Part shown: positions 32,368-40,076 of the stretch, one piece after another
Layout of the letters: each line of letters starts with the position of its first letter
Numbering within the stretch: position 1 is the stretch's first letter
Assembly: GCA_963827065.1 (NCBI GenBank)
Contig: CAWGZM010000014.1
Location: forward strand, 186,001-250,000
Direction: 5' to 3'
From: JACVRW01 sp963827065
GTDB taxonomy: Bacteria; Actinomycetota; Thermoleophilia; Solirubrobacterales; Thermoleophilaceae
Length of the DNA: 64,000 bases
Made by a program: the position numbers and the translations under genes
The notes under the pieces: generated by a model
Told to the model about the DNA's origin: nothing
What the model saw: only the letters and a program-made list of their open reading frames with translations
The model's database searches: none

Positions 32368-32883
32368 TCAGTCGCGGGTGGTCAGCGAGTCGATGGCGAC
32401 GGTGATCGCGAGGATGAGCGGGGCGTCCTCGCCAGGCGCGACGTCGACGCCGTAGGACTCGCGCACGCGAAACCATTTCTTGGAGATCGTCGCGACCGTG
32501 TCGCCGTCGCGCTCGATCTCGTACTCGTGGTCGACAACGTTCCCGTGCGCCTTCATGTCGGCGCCGTGCTCGACGTCGATGGCGAAGCGAGCGCGGATCC
32601 CGACCAGCGCCTTGTGGACGGTCGCAACGGTGTTGCCGTAGCGCTCGACGGCGATCTTGTCGCGGATGCTGAGCTTGCGCTCCTTGATCCGCGCCACCTC
32701 GTCCCCCGAGCTGTTCTCGAGAACGAATGTCTCTCGTAGCCGAAGCGCCTTGCCGTTGACCTTGTAGGCCCGCTCGCCGCGGTCGTTCTCGATCCAGTAG
32801 TCATCGCCGATCGCGAGCAGCTTCTCACGCATCAGAAACCGCTCGCCCACCGGCTCGTCGTCGCGACGCCGCAGGAAACCCAT
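32368..32883 (-). CDS. LURP-one-related (tubby-like fold) protein
   Basis: 171 residues from ATG 32883 (a second ATG lies 12 bases upstream at 32895). RFLMREKLLAIGDDYWIEND and VNGKALRLRETFVLENSSGDEVARIKERKLSIRDKIAVER show the repeating beta-strand pattern of LURP-one/YxjI proteins, which fold like tubby domains. VHKALVGIRARFAIDVEHG and DHEYEIERDGDTVATISKKWF complete the barrel. Bacterial functions are not established; phospholipid-linked binding is suggested by the fold. It lies just downstream of tRNA-Ile on the same strand. Confidence 0.82.
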   Translation of the reverse strand: MGFLRRRDDEPVGERFLMREKLLAIGDDYWIENDRGERAYKVNGKALRLRETFVLENSSGDEVARIKERKLSIRDKIAVERYGNTVATVHKALVGIRARFAIDVEHGADMKAHGNVVDHEYEIERDGDTVATISKKWFRVRESYGVDVAPGEDAPLILAITVAIDSLTTRD

Positions 32884-32914
32884 CTGCCAAACCATACGGC
32901 GGATCCCCGCTGCA

Positions 32915-32988
32915 TGGGCGATCCTGGACTCGAACCAGGGACCTCGTCCTTATCAGAGACGCGCTCTAACCGACTGAGCTAATCGCCC
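32915..32988 (-). tRNA. tRNA-Ile (anticodon GAT)
   Basis: The minus strand forms a complete cloverleaf: acceptor GGGCGAT with ATCGCCC, D arm GCTC/GAGC, anticodon loop with GAT in CTGATAA, T arm CCTGG/CCAGG around TTCGAGT, discriminator A. CCA is not encoded. It lies 33 bases past the parB stop. Confidence 0.96.
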
Positions 32989-33021
32989 GGGAGCGGTGAT
33001 GATAGCGCCGGCGAGCGGAGC

Positions 33022-33906
33022 TCAGGCGGCGCGCCGGACGCCTCGCGAGAGGAGCTGCTCGGCGAGCTGGACGGCCTCCGCCGGGGAGTCGAAATCGAGC
33101 TCGACGCGGCAACCCTCGCCCCTCGGCTTGACGCGGACCTCGCGGCCGAGAGCCGCCGAAAGAGTGTCCTCGGCGGCGGCCAGCGCCTCCTCCAGATCCG
33201 GGTGGATCACGGCACGCGGCCTGCGCGGCTCCTCCTCGCCGGTCTCGGCCTCGCGCGCCCTGCGTTCGGTCTCGCGCACCGACCAGGCGGCGTCGCGCGC
33301 GTCGAACGCGAGCCGGCGCCGGGTCGCGTGGTCCTTGCACAAGAGCAGCGCGCGGCCGTGGCCCTCGCTCAGGTGGCCGTCCTCGATCAGCTCGAGCGTC
33401 TCCTCGGGCAGCTCGAGCAGGCGGATCAGATTCGAGATCGCGACCCGGCTGCGGCCGACGCGCCGGCCGACCTCCTCCTTGGTGAGCCCGAGGTCGTCGA
33501 CCAGCATCGCGCAGGCGCGCGCCTCCTCGATCGCGTTGAGGTCGACCCGAGCCATGTTCTCGGCCAGTGCCAGGTCGAGGCGCTCCCAGTCATCCGCCTC
33601 GCGGACCACCGCGGGAACGGTCTCGAGCTCGGCGATGCGGGCGGCACGCAGCCGACGCTCGCCCGCGACCAGCTCGTAGTGGCCGCCGGGCAGCGCACGC
33701 ACGACGATCGGCTGGAGGACGCCACGGGCGCGGATCGACTCGGCCAGCTCGGCAAGCGCATCCTCGTCGAAGCTGCGCCGCGGCTGGCGCGGGTTCGGTT
33801 TGACGAGCTCGACCGGGATCTCGCGCAGACCCTCCTCGCCCTTGGCGGCGGGCGGCAGGATCGCCGACAGTCCCCGGCCCATGCCGCGCCGTTCGCTCTC
33901 AGCCAC
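33022..33906 (-). CDS. parB: Chromosome-partitioning protein ParB
   Basis: 294 residues. GRGLSAILP near the N-terminus is the usual ParA-contact peptide. IPVELVKPNPRQPRR starts the ParB/Srx domain and GERRLRAAR (82-90) is the CTP-binding box. A helix-turn-helix follows (about 141-160, LTKEEVGRRVGRSRVAISNL), and the C-terminal RVELDFDSPAEAVQLAEQLL is the dimerisation region. It binds parS, slides as a CTP-dependent clamp and works with ParA. The start GTG 33906 overlaps the parA stop by 8 bases. Two likely parS-like sites lie at 35890 and 40088. Confidence 0.96.
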   Translation of the reverse strand: MAESERRGMGRGLSAILPPAAKGEEGLREIPVELVKPNPRQPRRSFDEDALAELAESIRARGVLQPIVVRALPGGHYELVAGERRLRAARIAELETVPAVVREADDWERLDLALAENMARVDLNAIEEARACAMLVDDLGLTKEEVGRRVGRSRVAISNLIRLLELPEETLELIEDGHLSEGHGRALLLCKDHATRRRLAFDARDAAWSVRETERRAREAETGEEEPRRPRAVIHPDLEEALAAAEDTLSAALGREVRVKPRGEGCRVELDFDSPAEAVQLAEQLLSRGVRRAA

Positions 33907-34657
33907 GGGCAGCCACCTCCTTCGCGAGCTTCAGGTAGGCGGCGCTGCCGGCACTCTGGGGCGCGTGCCGGATGACCGGCACGCCGAAGCTCGGCGCCTC
34001 GCCCAGGCGCACATTGCGCGGGACCACGGTGTCGAAGACGAGCTCGGGGAAGTGCTCGCGGACCTCGCGCTCGACGTCGCGCGCGAGCCGCGTGCGCCCG
34101 TCGTGCATCGTCAGGATCATCCCCGCGACGGTCAGCCGCGGGTTGAGCTCGCGCTGGATCAGCGAGAGCGTGTCGAGCAGCTGTGCGAGGCCCTCGAGCG
34201 CGAAGTACTCCGTCTGCACGGGGACGATCACCTTGTCGGCGGCGACGAGGGCGTTGACCGTCAGCGGCCCAAGCGACGGCGGGCAGTCGAGCAGCGTGAA
34301 CAGGTAGCGCTCGCGGACCCCGCCGAGGCGCTCGCGCAGGATCGTCTCGGAGCCGGCGATGCGCGGCAGCTCGACGTTCGCGCCGGCCAGCTCAGGCGTC
34401 GAGGGGACGACGTCGAGGCGCTCCACGCCGCTCGCCACGGCCGCGTCGGCGAGCCCGAGATCGCCGGAGAGGCAGTCGTAGACGTTCGGCTCGCTGTCCT
34501 TCGGCAGCCCAAGTGCAACCGTTGCGTTGCACTGCGGGTCGAGGTCCGCGAGCAGCGTCGGGTAGCCGGCATCGGCGATGCTGGCACCGAGGTTGACCGC
34601 GGTCGTGGTCTTCCCCACGCCGCCCTTCTGGTTTGCGACTGCGAGAACGCTGCCCAT
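33899..34657 (-). CDS. parA: Chromosome-partitioning ATPase ParA (Soj)
   Basis: 252 residues with the deviant Walker A KGGVGKTTTA (11-20) at the N-terminus, LLADLDPQCNATVALG, LFTLLDCPPSLGPLTVNAL and VPVQTEYFALEGLAQL. These are hallmarks of Soj/ParA, which binds DNA non-specifically as an ATP dimer and moves ParB-bound origins. No N-terminal DNA-binding extension is present, i.e. the short chromosomal type. It overlaps parB and lies in the conserved origin cluster parB-parA-(insert)-rsmG-jag-yidC, here interrupted by one divergent lipoprotein-like gene. Confidence 0.96.
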   Translation of the reverse strand: MGSVLAVANQKGGVGKTTTAVNLGASIADAGYPTLLADLDPQCNATVALGLPKDSEPNVYDCLSGDLGLADAAVASGVERLDVVPSTPELAGANVELPRIAGSETILRERLGGVRERYLFTLLDCPPSLGPLTVNALVAADKVIVPVQTEYFALEGLAQLLDTLSLIQRELNPRLTVAGMILTMHDGRTRLARDVEREVREHFPELVFDTVVPRNVRLGEAPSFGVPVIRHAPQSAGSAAYLKLAKEVAARG

Positions 34658-34761
34658 CGGGGTTGAAAGTACGTAGTGGCCCGGTCGGAACAGGCCTTCG
34701 ACGATTCGTGCGCGAACCCTTCAGGCGGACAGTTCGGGGGCGCTCGTCTATACAGAGAGGT

Positions 34762-35178
34762 ATGAGGAGCATCACCGCCTTCCTTCTGCTCGGCGTAGTG
34801 GCAAGCGCCGGCTGCGGCGGTGCCAAGGACGTCATCGGCCGCTACGGGCCCCAGGCGGCGAGCCTTGACGTCGTGGTCCGGCCCGAGGGGCCGGCCGGGC
34901 CCGAGATCAGCAACGAGATCAGGTGCGCCCGCTTCGGCCCCGGCTCGCCCGGCAGCCCGGAATGCGAAGACCTCGAGGGCTTCACCGCACAGGACCTGGC
35001 TCCCACCGAGCCCGGCACGGCGTGTGCCGCGATCTTCGGGGGACCGGCCACGGCGAGCGTGCGCGGGGCCGTGCTGGGGATACGCGTGGACGCCCGCTTC
35101 ACACTCGAGAACTCCTGCGAGATCGAGCGCTGGCGGCGCAACAGCGTGATCCTCGGCCCACCGCCGCGGCGCGGCTAG
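34762..35178 (+). CDS. Putative small secreted lipoprotein, unknown
   Basis: 138 residues from ATG 34762, preceded by AGAGAGG. The N-terminus MRSITAFLLLGVVASAGCGG is a lipoprotein signal with Cys at position 18. The mature part contains four further cysteines (IRCARFGPG, ECEDLEG, TACAAIFGG, NSCEIERW), likely two disulfides. It includes beta-like segments (SLDVVVRPEG, GAVLGIRVDARF) and ends in a Pro/Arg tail. The architecture resembles small extracytoplasmic inhibitor-like domains, but I recognise no family. It is inserted between parA and rsmG in opposite direction to both and is convergent with rsmG, stopping nine bases from the rsmG stop. Confidence 0.65.
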   Translation: MRSITAFLLLGVVASAGCGGAKDVIGRYGPQAASLDVVVRPEGPAGPEISNEIRCARFGPGSPGSPECEDLEGFTAQDLAPTEPGTACAAIFGGPATASVRGAVLGIRVDARFTLENSCEIERWRRNSVILGPPPRRG

Positions 35179-35187
35179 CGCCGGCGA

Positions 35188-35910
35188 TCAGCCGAGCGGC
35201 CTCTTGCGCGCCATCCCGGTGCGCCGCGGAAAGCCCTCGGGCGTCGGACCGATTTTCTCGAAGACATGCAGGTGCCGGTTCTCCGCGCCCTCGAACGGCA
35301 CCGCCCGCTCCGCCCCCCTCACCGCCATCTGCAAGCGCTCGGCAGCTGCGCTCCCTGCCGCCTCCTCAGCGGCATCCCGAGCCCCCTTCCAGGCCACCAG
35401 CACTCCGCCGGTCCGCAGCAGCGGCGCCGCGTACTCCACGAGCACCGCGAGCGGCGCAACCGCCCGCGCCGTCACCACGTCGTAGGCCTCGCAGCCGCCG
35501 CCGAGCGGGGCCGGCAGCTTCGCCCACTCCTCCACGCGCGCCGTCAGCGCACGCGCGTTGGTCAGCTCCGCAGCCTGGGCCAGCCGCGAGGCAACCGCGG
35601 TCTTGCGCCCGGCGGACTCGATCAGGTCGACCTTCGCCTCCGGCAGCGCGGCAGCGAGGGCCAATCCCGGGAAGCCGGCGCCTGAGCCGACGTCGGCGAT
35701 CCGGCGCGCCCGGCGGACCTCCTCCACGGACAGGCCGCTCAGCGAGTCGGCCAGGTGCACGTCGACCGCCTCGCTCGGGTCGGAGACCGTCGTGTGCGGG
35801 TCGGGCTCGGCCGCGAGCGCCGCGAGCAGCCGCTCGAACTGGCCGGCGGCCGCCGCGGGCAGGCCGAAGCGCCGGCACAGCTCCTCGAGCGTTTCCCGTG
35901 AAACGCTCAA
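35188..35910 (-). CDS. rsmG: 16S rRNA (guanine527-N7)-methyltransferase
   Basis: 240 residues of the RsmG/GidB family. The SAM-binding loop IADVGSGAGFPGLALAAALPE, VDLIESAGRKTAVASRLAQ and AYDVVTARAVAPLAVLVEYA with GGVLVAWKG are characteristic. It methylates G527 of 16S rRNA at N7. The N-terminus MSVSRETLEEL is encoded by a parS-like palindrome, a constraint known from several origin regions. The gene follows jag in the left-going yidC cluster with 16 bases between. Confidence 0.96.
   Translation of the reverse strand: MSVSRETLEELCRRFGLPAAAAGQFERLLAALAAEPDPHTTVSDPSEAVDVHLADSLSGLSVEEVRRARRIADVGSGAGFPGLALAAALPEAKVDLIESAGRKTAVASRLAQAAELTNARALTARVEEWAKLPAPLGGGCEAYDVVTARAVAPLAVLVEYAAPLLRTGGVLVAWKGARDAAEEAAGSAAAERLQMAVRGAERAVPFEGAENRHLHVFEKIGPTPEGFPRRTGMARKRPLG
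35890..35905 (-). promoter_or_regulatory. parS-like ParB-binding site in rsmG
   Basis: On the minus strand this reads CGTTTCACGGGAAACG, differing from the parS core GTTTCACGTGAAAC at one central base. It encodes the VSRET residues of RsmG. An identical 16-mer lies in the start of dnaN at 40088-40103. parB itself is 2 kb away. Confidence 0.7.
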
Positions 35911-35926
35911 ACCGACGCGGGCGGCC

Positions 35927-36619
35927 TCAGTCGCTGAAGCCGCGCGTGGGCGAGACGACCAGGCGACGGTCCGGCTCGTCGCCCTCGCTATGGGTCTCGA
36001 CGTCGCCGCGCTCTGACAGGTACGTATGGACGATCTTGCGCTCGGTCGCCCGCATCGGCTCGAGCTCGACGGCGCGGTCGAAGCGGACCGCCTCGGCCGC
36101 CGCCCGGTCGGCCATCCGGTGCAGTGCCCCCTCGCGCCGCTCGCGATAGCCGGCGGCGTCGATCGTCACCTGCTTGCGTGACTCGGACCCGAGGAAGGCG
36201 GCGCGGAAGGCGAGGTGCTGGAGCGCATCGATGGTCGACCCGTGCTTGCCGATCAGCAGGCCGAGGTCGTCGCCGTTGACCGTCGCGCGGATCTCCTCGT
36301 CGGTCTCGTCGATGTCCACGGTGGCCCGCAGCCCGAGGGCGTGCACGACCCGGGCGACGAGCGCGCGCACCCGCTCGGCCGGCTCGGCCGGGATCTCGTC
36401 GGCGAGCCGTCGCCAGCTCTCGGTGTCCACCTCCGCCCGCACCCGCGCGGGGCGGTCGTCGGCGGGCTCGTCGATCACGTCGAAGCTGACGCACTCGGCA
36501 CTGAGCCCCGGAAAGCGCGGCTCGAGGGCCTTCATCGCCGCCCACTTGGCCTCCCCGAGGCTGTCGCCCTCGGCCTCCGCCACCAGCTCCTCGGGGCGCG
36601 GCTCTTCGCTCACGGACAT
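35927..36619 (-). CDS. jag: Jag/KhpB-like RNA-binding protein (KH-R3H)
   Basis: 230 residues from ATG 36619. An N-terminal Jag-N-like segment (GDSLGEAKWAAMKALEPRF...) is followed by a KH domain with the GxxG loop in LGLLIGKHGSTIDALQHL (about 125-142) and an R3H domain. In the latter, RATERKIVHTYL supplies the Arg-x3-His core. KhpB works with KhpA in RNA binding and affects cell elongation in Firmicutes. The frame is open upstream through yidC, but ATG 36619 begins 13 bases after the yidC stop. The gene order yidC-jag-rsmG is the conserved one. Confidence 0.93.
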   Translation of the reverse strand: MSVSEEPRPEELVAEAEGDSLGEAKWAAMKALEPRFPGLSAECVSFDVIDEPADDRPARVRAEVDTESWRRLADEIPAEPAERVRALVARVVHALGLRATVDIDETDEEIRATVNGDDLGLLIGKHGSTIDALQHLAFRAAFLGSESRKQVTIDAAGYRERREGALHRMADRAAAEAVRFDRAVELEPMRATERKIVHTYLSERGDVETHSEGDEPDRRLVVSPTRGFSD

Positions 36620-36632
36620 AGCGGAAATCCTC

Positions 36633-37556
36633 TCAGCGCCGGCGACCGGAGCGCTTCTTCTTCTTGCGCGGCGAGGCGGGTGGGGCCTTCGTGCGCGCGC
36701 CACCCGAGCCGGCGGCCGGGGCGGCCGCCTTCGCCGCGGGCTTGCCGCCGTCCTTGCCGTCCTTGTCGTCCTTGTCGCCGTTCTCCCCATCGCCGCCGTC
36801 GCCCGACGCGGCCATCACCGTGCTGGGCGGCTTCCCGCGCGCGGGTGTCGATGCCGCCTTGTCGGCCTCGGCCTCCGCGTCGAGCACGGGCTTCGGGTAG
36901 AGCTTCTTCACGAGCAGCTGCTGCCCGACCGTCCACACGTTGGTGGTGATCCAGTAGAGGATCAGCCCGGCCTCGAAGTTGATGATGAAGATGACGAAGA
37001 CGAACGGCAGCGCGAACATGATCCGGCGCTGCATCGGGTCCGCGCTGAATGCCGTGACCGCGCTCGCGGCGAGCTGCGTGCCCACGTAGAGCACGATCAG
37101 CGAGCCGAGCAGCACCGGGTCTCCGCTGACCTTCTCGGCGAGGTCGTCGATCGGGTAGAAGCCCGGGTTGTCCGCGATGTCCGCCTGGAATGCGTCCGAG
37201 CGCAGCAGGTAGAAGAGTGAGATGAAGAACGGGATCTGCAGCAGCAGCGGCATGCAGGAGCCCAGCGGGTTGACCTTCTCGCGCTGGTAGAAGGCCATGA
37301 CCTCCTGGTTCATGCGCTGCTTGTCGCCCTTGAAGCGCTCCTGGATCTTCTTGATCTCGGGCTGCAGCCCCTGCAGGCGCTGCATCGACTTCACGCCCTT
37401 GAACGTGAGCGGCAGGATCAGGATCCGGACCGTGAAGGTCAGCAGGATGATCGACCAGCCCCACGAGTTGGGCCCGTCGCCTATGACCCCATGCCAAAAC
37501 TCGAGCACCCACTGGCAGGCGTCGATAAGGGGCTGGAGAACGTTGGCGATGAACAT
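36633..37556 (-). CDS. yidC: Membrane protein insertase YidC
   Basis: 307 residues. A first helix is followed by GWSIILLTFTVRILILPLTF with the conserved Arg of the hydrophilic groove. Then come the cytoplasmic hairpin QPEIKKIQERFKGDKQRMNQ, VNPLGSCMPLLLQIPFFISL and the last helices ending ILYWITTNVWTVGQQLLVKK. The tail is a long Asp/Lys/Ala/Pro low-complexity extension ending in a basic KKKKRSGRRR, likely ribosome-binding. It inserts membrane proteins alone or with Sec. The large periplasmic domain of Gram-negative YidC is absent, as expected for an actinobacterium. Confidence 0.96.
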   Translation of the reverse strand: MFIANVLQPLIDACQWVLEFWHGVIGDGPNSWGWSIILLTFTVRILILPLTFKGVKSMQRLQGLQPEIKKIQERFKGDKQRMNQEVMAFYQREKVNPLGSCMPLLLQIPFFISLFYLLRSDAFQADIADNPGFYPIDDLAEKVSGDPVLLGSLIVLYVGTQLAASAVTAFSADPMQRRIMFALPFVFVIFIINFEAGLILYWITTNVWTVGQQLLVKKLYPKPVLDAEAEADKAASTPARGKPPSTVMAASGDGGDGENGDKDDKDGKDGGKPAAKAAAPAAGSGGARTKAPPASPRKKKKRSGRRR

Positions 37557-37559
37557 GGG

Positions 37560-37814
37560 CTAGGACTGAGGGCGTGGGCGGAACAGCTTCTGATCCTCCA
37601 CGAAGTCGACGCCGCCGTGGCTCCAGGGGTTGCATCGGAGCAACCGCCAGGCGGCGAGCACGACGCCCCGGAATACACCGTAGCTGCGCACGGCCTGCAC
37701 GGCGTACTCGGAGCAGGAGGGATAGTACTTGCAGCGCGCCGGCAAAGCCGGTGAGATCGCGCGCTGATAGAGGCGGACCGGCGCGGTGATGACAGAGCGC
37801 AGCGGTTGACTCAT
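37560..37814 (-). CDS. yidD: Membrane protein insertion efficiency factor YidD
   Basis: 84 residues of the YidD (DUF37) family: LYQRAISPALPARCKYYPSCSEYAVQA with the conserved cysteines, GVFRGVVLAAWRLLRCNPW and the GGVDFVED tail. It is a small membrane-associated factor assisting YidC. It sits exactly between rnpA and yidC as in most bacteria, three bases before yidC. Confidence 0.95.
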   Translation of the reverse strand: MSQPLRSVITAPVRLYQRAISPALPARCKYYPSCSEYAVQAVRSYGVFRGVVLAAWRLLRCNPWSHGGVDFVEDQKLFRPRPQS

Positions 37815-37848
37815 CGCACTGTCTCCCCGTCGGGGGGCAGCGCCTGGC

Positions 37849-38232
37849 TCACGGCCGCGGCTCCTCGCCGGACAGGCCCGCCTCGACGAGCACGGTGCGG
37901 AGCGCGTCCTCGATCGCGCCCTCGCCGCCGGTGCTCGCGAGCTCGCCCGCTGCCGGCCGCGCCACGATCACGAAGTCGTGCCCGGGACGAAGGGACTCGG
38001 CGTTCGCCCAGAAGGCCTCGCGCAGGAGCCGCTTGATGCGGTTGCGCTCGACGGCGCCCCCGAGCTTGCGGCCGACCGACACGCCGAGTCGAGCGTCGTC
38101 GTCGTCCTCCGCCCGCGGAAAGGCGTAGACGACGAGGTAGCGGCTGGCATGCGAGCGGCCCTCGCGGTAGACGCGCTCGAACTCACCGCTGCGGGACAGC
38201 CTGCGGCGCTTCCGGCGCGCACGATCGGCCAT
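37849..38232 (-). CDS. rnpA: Ribonuclease P protein component
   Basis: 127 residues. RRLSRSGEFERVYREGRSHASRY at the N-terminus and the RNR signature in GGAVERNRIKRLLREAF (58-74) identify the protein that binds RNase P RNA for tRNA 5' processing. The protein is strongly basic early, with an acidic tail. It follows rpmH by five bases on the same strand, the usual pairing. Confidence 0.96.
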   Translation of the reverse strand: MADRARRKRRRLSRSGEFERVYREGRSHASRYLVVYAFPRAEDDDDARLGVSVGRKLGGAVERNRIKRLLREAFWANAESLRPGHDFVIVARPAAGELASTGGEGAIEDALRTVLVEAGLSGEEPRP

Positions 38233-38237
38233 CGCTT

Positions 38238-38372
38238 CTAGGGGGTGAGCCGCCTGCGGCCCTTGTCCCGGCGGCGCTTCAGCAGCTTGCGGCCGGCCCG
38301 CGTGGACATGCGCGCACGGAACCCATGGGTGCGGGCGCGCTTGCGCTTCTTCGGCTGATAGGTGCGCTTCAT
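38238..38372 (-). CDS. rpmH: 50S ribosomal protein L34
   Basis: 44 residues, MKRTYQPKKRKRARTHGFRA at the start and arginine/lysine-rich to the end, the invariant L34 sequence. It is first in the left-going rpmH-rnpA-yidD-yidC-jag-rsmG cluster and divergent from dnaA. The upstream sequence ttgtaccct may hold its -10 region. Confidence 0.98.
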   Translation of the reverse strand: MKRTYQPKKRKRARTHGFRARMSTRAGRKLLKRRRDKGRRRLTP

Positions 38373-38616
38373 CGGGAGGAGCCAGGGTACAAGATCGAGC
38401 CGCAGACGCCTGTCGATTTCCTGTCGATCGACCCCGGCCGAGCTGCCCATGCCGCTTTTTTCGCGTTTTGCGGGAGCGCCCCCGGTACCCCCTACGACCG
38501 TCGCGAGGGCCGGTGTACACTCGGCGCGCCGAGGGCAGCGGCGGCCGTCTCTCCGCTCGTTTTCCTCCTCTTCCATAGACCTGCGACCTGGCCCCAGGGG
38601 AGGGCCCCGAGCGCCC
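38373..38616. promoter_or_regulatory. Divergent rpmH-dnaA promoter region
   Basis: A 244-base gap between divergent starts. It includes a T-rich stretch (cttttttcgcgttttgcggg, 38453-38472) and, rightwards, an extended -10-like TGTACACT (38514-38521) that could serve dnaA with a leader of about 90 bases. AGGGGAGGG at 38596-38604 is the likely dnaA ribosome binding site region. I see no DnaA boxes (TTATCCACA-like) in it. Confidence 0.5.
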
Positions 38617-39951
38617 TTGCCCGAACCCCTCGACGAGATCTGGGACGACATCCGGGACGAGCTCCGCGGCGAGACCGCGGACTTCAAGTTCCATATCTGG
38701 ATCGAGCCGCTCGAGCTCGCCGCGGTGCGCGGCAGGACGCTGTACGTGCGAGCGCCGGAGCACATCCGGACGTCGGTCGCCGAACGCTACGTCCCGCTCC
38801 TGCGCCGGGCTGCGGCAAAGCGCTTCGACGAGCGCGCCACCGTAGAGGTGGTCGGCGCCGACTGGCGTGGGCCTGCGACCGGCGACGTGCCGCCCGCCAC
38901 CGCGCGGGCGCAGCCGGCGCCGGCCTACCACCTGAACCCGAAGTACACCTTCGAGCAGTTCGTGATCGGCCAGGAGAACCACTTCGCCCACGCGGCGGCG
39001 CTTGCGGTGGCCGAGCTGCCCGCCCACTCGTACAACCCGCTCTTCCTTCACGGCTCGCCCGGCTTGGGCAAGACGCACCTGTTGCACGCGATCGGCAACT
39101 ACGTCGAGCGCTTCGGGTCAGGCCTGAGCGTCCGCTACGCGACGATCGAGGAGTTCACGAGCGAGTTCGTGAGCGCGGTGCGCGAGCGCCGGACCGGCCG
39201 CTTCAAGAAGAGCTTCCGCGGAGCGGACGTGCTGCTCGTCGACGACGTCCAGTTCCTGGCCGGCCGGGCAAAGACGCGCGAGGAGTTCTTCCACACCTTC
39301 AACTCGCTGCTCGACTCGGGCCGCCAGCTCGTCATGACCTCGGACCGCAGCCCGGAGGAGATACCGGGCCTCGAGGAGCGTCTGATCGAGCGCTTCCGCG
39401 CCGGCCTCGTGGTCGAGCTCGAGGCGCCCGCTGCTGCTGCCCGCCAGGCCATCCTCGCGAAGCGAGCCCGGCTCGACGGCGTCGACGTCGACGAGGCCAC
39501 GCTCGCCGAGATCAGCGCCCGCGTGACCACCAGCGTGCGCGCGCTCGAGGGCGCGCTGATTCGCGTGGTGGCCTACTCCTCCCTCAAGGGCGAGCCGCCC
39601 ACGCCCGGCCTGGCACGCCACGTGCTCAAACGTCTCGGGGCCGACACGGGGACCGAGACCTGCGGCATGGCGGAGATCATCGACGCGGCCGCGAACCAGT
39701 TCGGAGTCGAACGGCAGGCGCTGCTGGCACGCGACCGGCGGCCGGCCGTCGCCACGGCGCGCCAGGTCGCGATGTACCTCGCCCGCGAGCTGACCGGCCA
39801 CAGCCTGCCCGAGATCGGGCGCGGGATGGGCGGGCGCAGCCACACCACCGTCCTGCACGCCGTCAACCGCATCAGCGCAGCCATGGGCAACGACCCAGAT
39901 GTGCAAAGCGCGGTCGACAACCTTCGCCGGCGGCTCGGCCGACCCGGCTGA
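38617..39951 (+). CDS. dnaA: Chromosomal replication initiator protein DnaA
   Basis: 444 residues from TTG 38617 (LPEPLDEIWDDIRDELRGE), the point where domain I homology begins. The frame is open to 38362, but the extra residues are Arg/Ser/Pro-rich and there is no ATG in good context. Domain III has Walker A GSPGLGKT (146-153), Walker B VLLVDDVQF and the sensor SDRSPEEI. Domain IV ends with the DNA-binding signature GGRSHTTVLHAVNRI. The linker domain II is short (about 80-105). DnaA opens oriC and loads DnaB. dnaN follows after 125 bases. Confidence 0.95.
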   Translation: MPEPLDEIWDDIRDELRGETADFKFHIWIEPLELAAVRGRTLYVRAPEHIRTSVAERYVPLLRRAAAKRFDERATVEVVGADWRGPATGDVPPATARAQPAPAYHLNPKYTFEQFVIGQENHFAHAAALAVAELPAHSYNPLFLHGSPGLGKTHLLHAIGNYVERFGSGLSVRYATIEEFTSEFVSAVRERRTGRFKKSFRGADVLLVDDVQFLAGRAKTREEFFHTFNSLLDSGRQLVMTSDRSPEEIPGLEERLIERFRAGLVVELEAPAAAARQAILAKRARLDGVDVDEATLAEISARVTTSVRALEGALIRVVAYSSLKGEPPTPGLARHVLKRLGADTGTETCGMAEIIDAAANQFGVERQALLARDRRPAVATARQVAMYLARELTGHSLPEIGRGMGGRSHTTVLHAVNRISAAMGNDPDVQSAVDNLRRRLGRPG

Positions 39952-40076
39952 CGACCGGTCCGAATGGAAGAATCAACAGCTTCCGCACAGGGACCATCCC
40001 GCTCCCCGTCTGAATTCCCGTGGGATGTCAAGGTTCTCTACAGCCCCCATTACTTCAAAGAGATAGGCAGCATCAG

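Noticed and set aside
38362..38616. Longer DnaA with 85 extra N-terminal residues
   Set aside because: The extension is Ser/Arg/Pro-rich, covers the divergent promoter region and does not resemble DnaA domain I.
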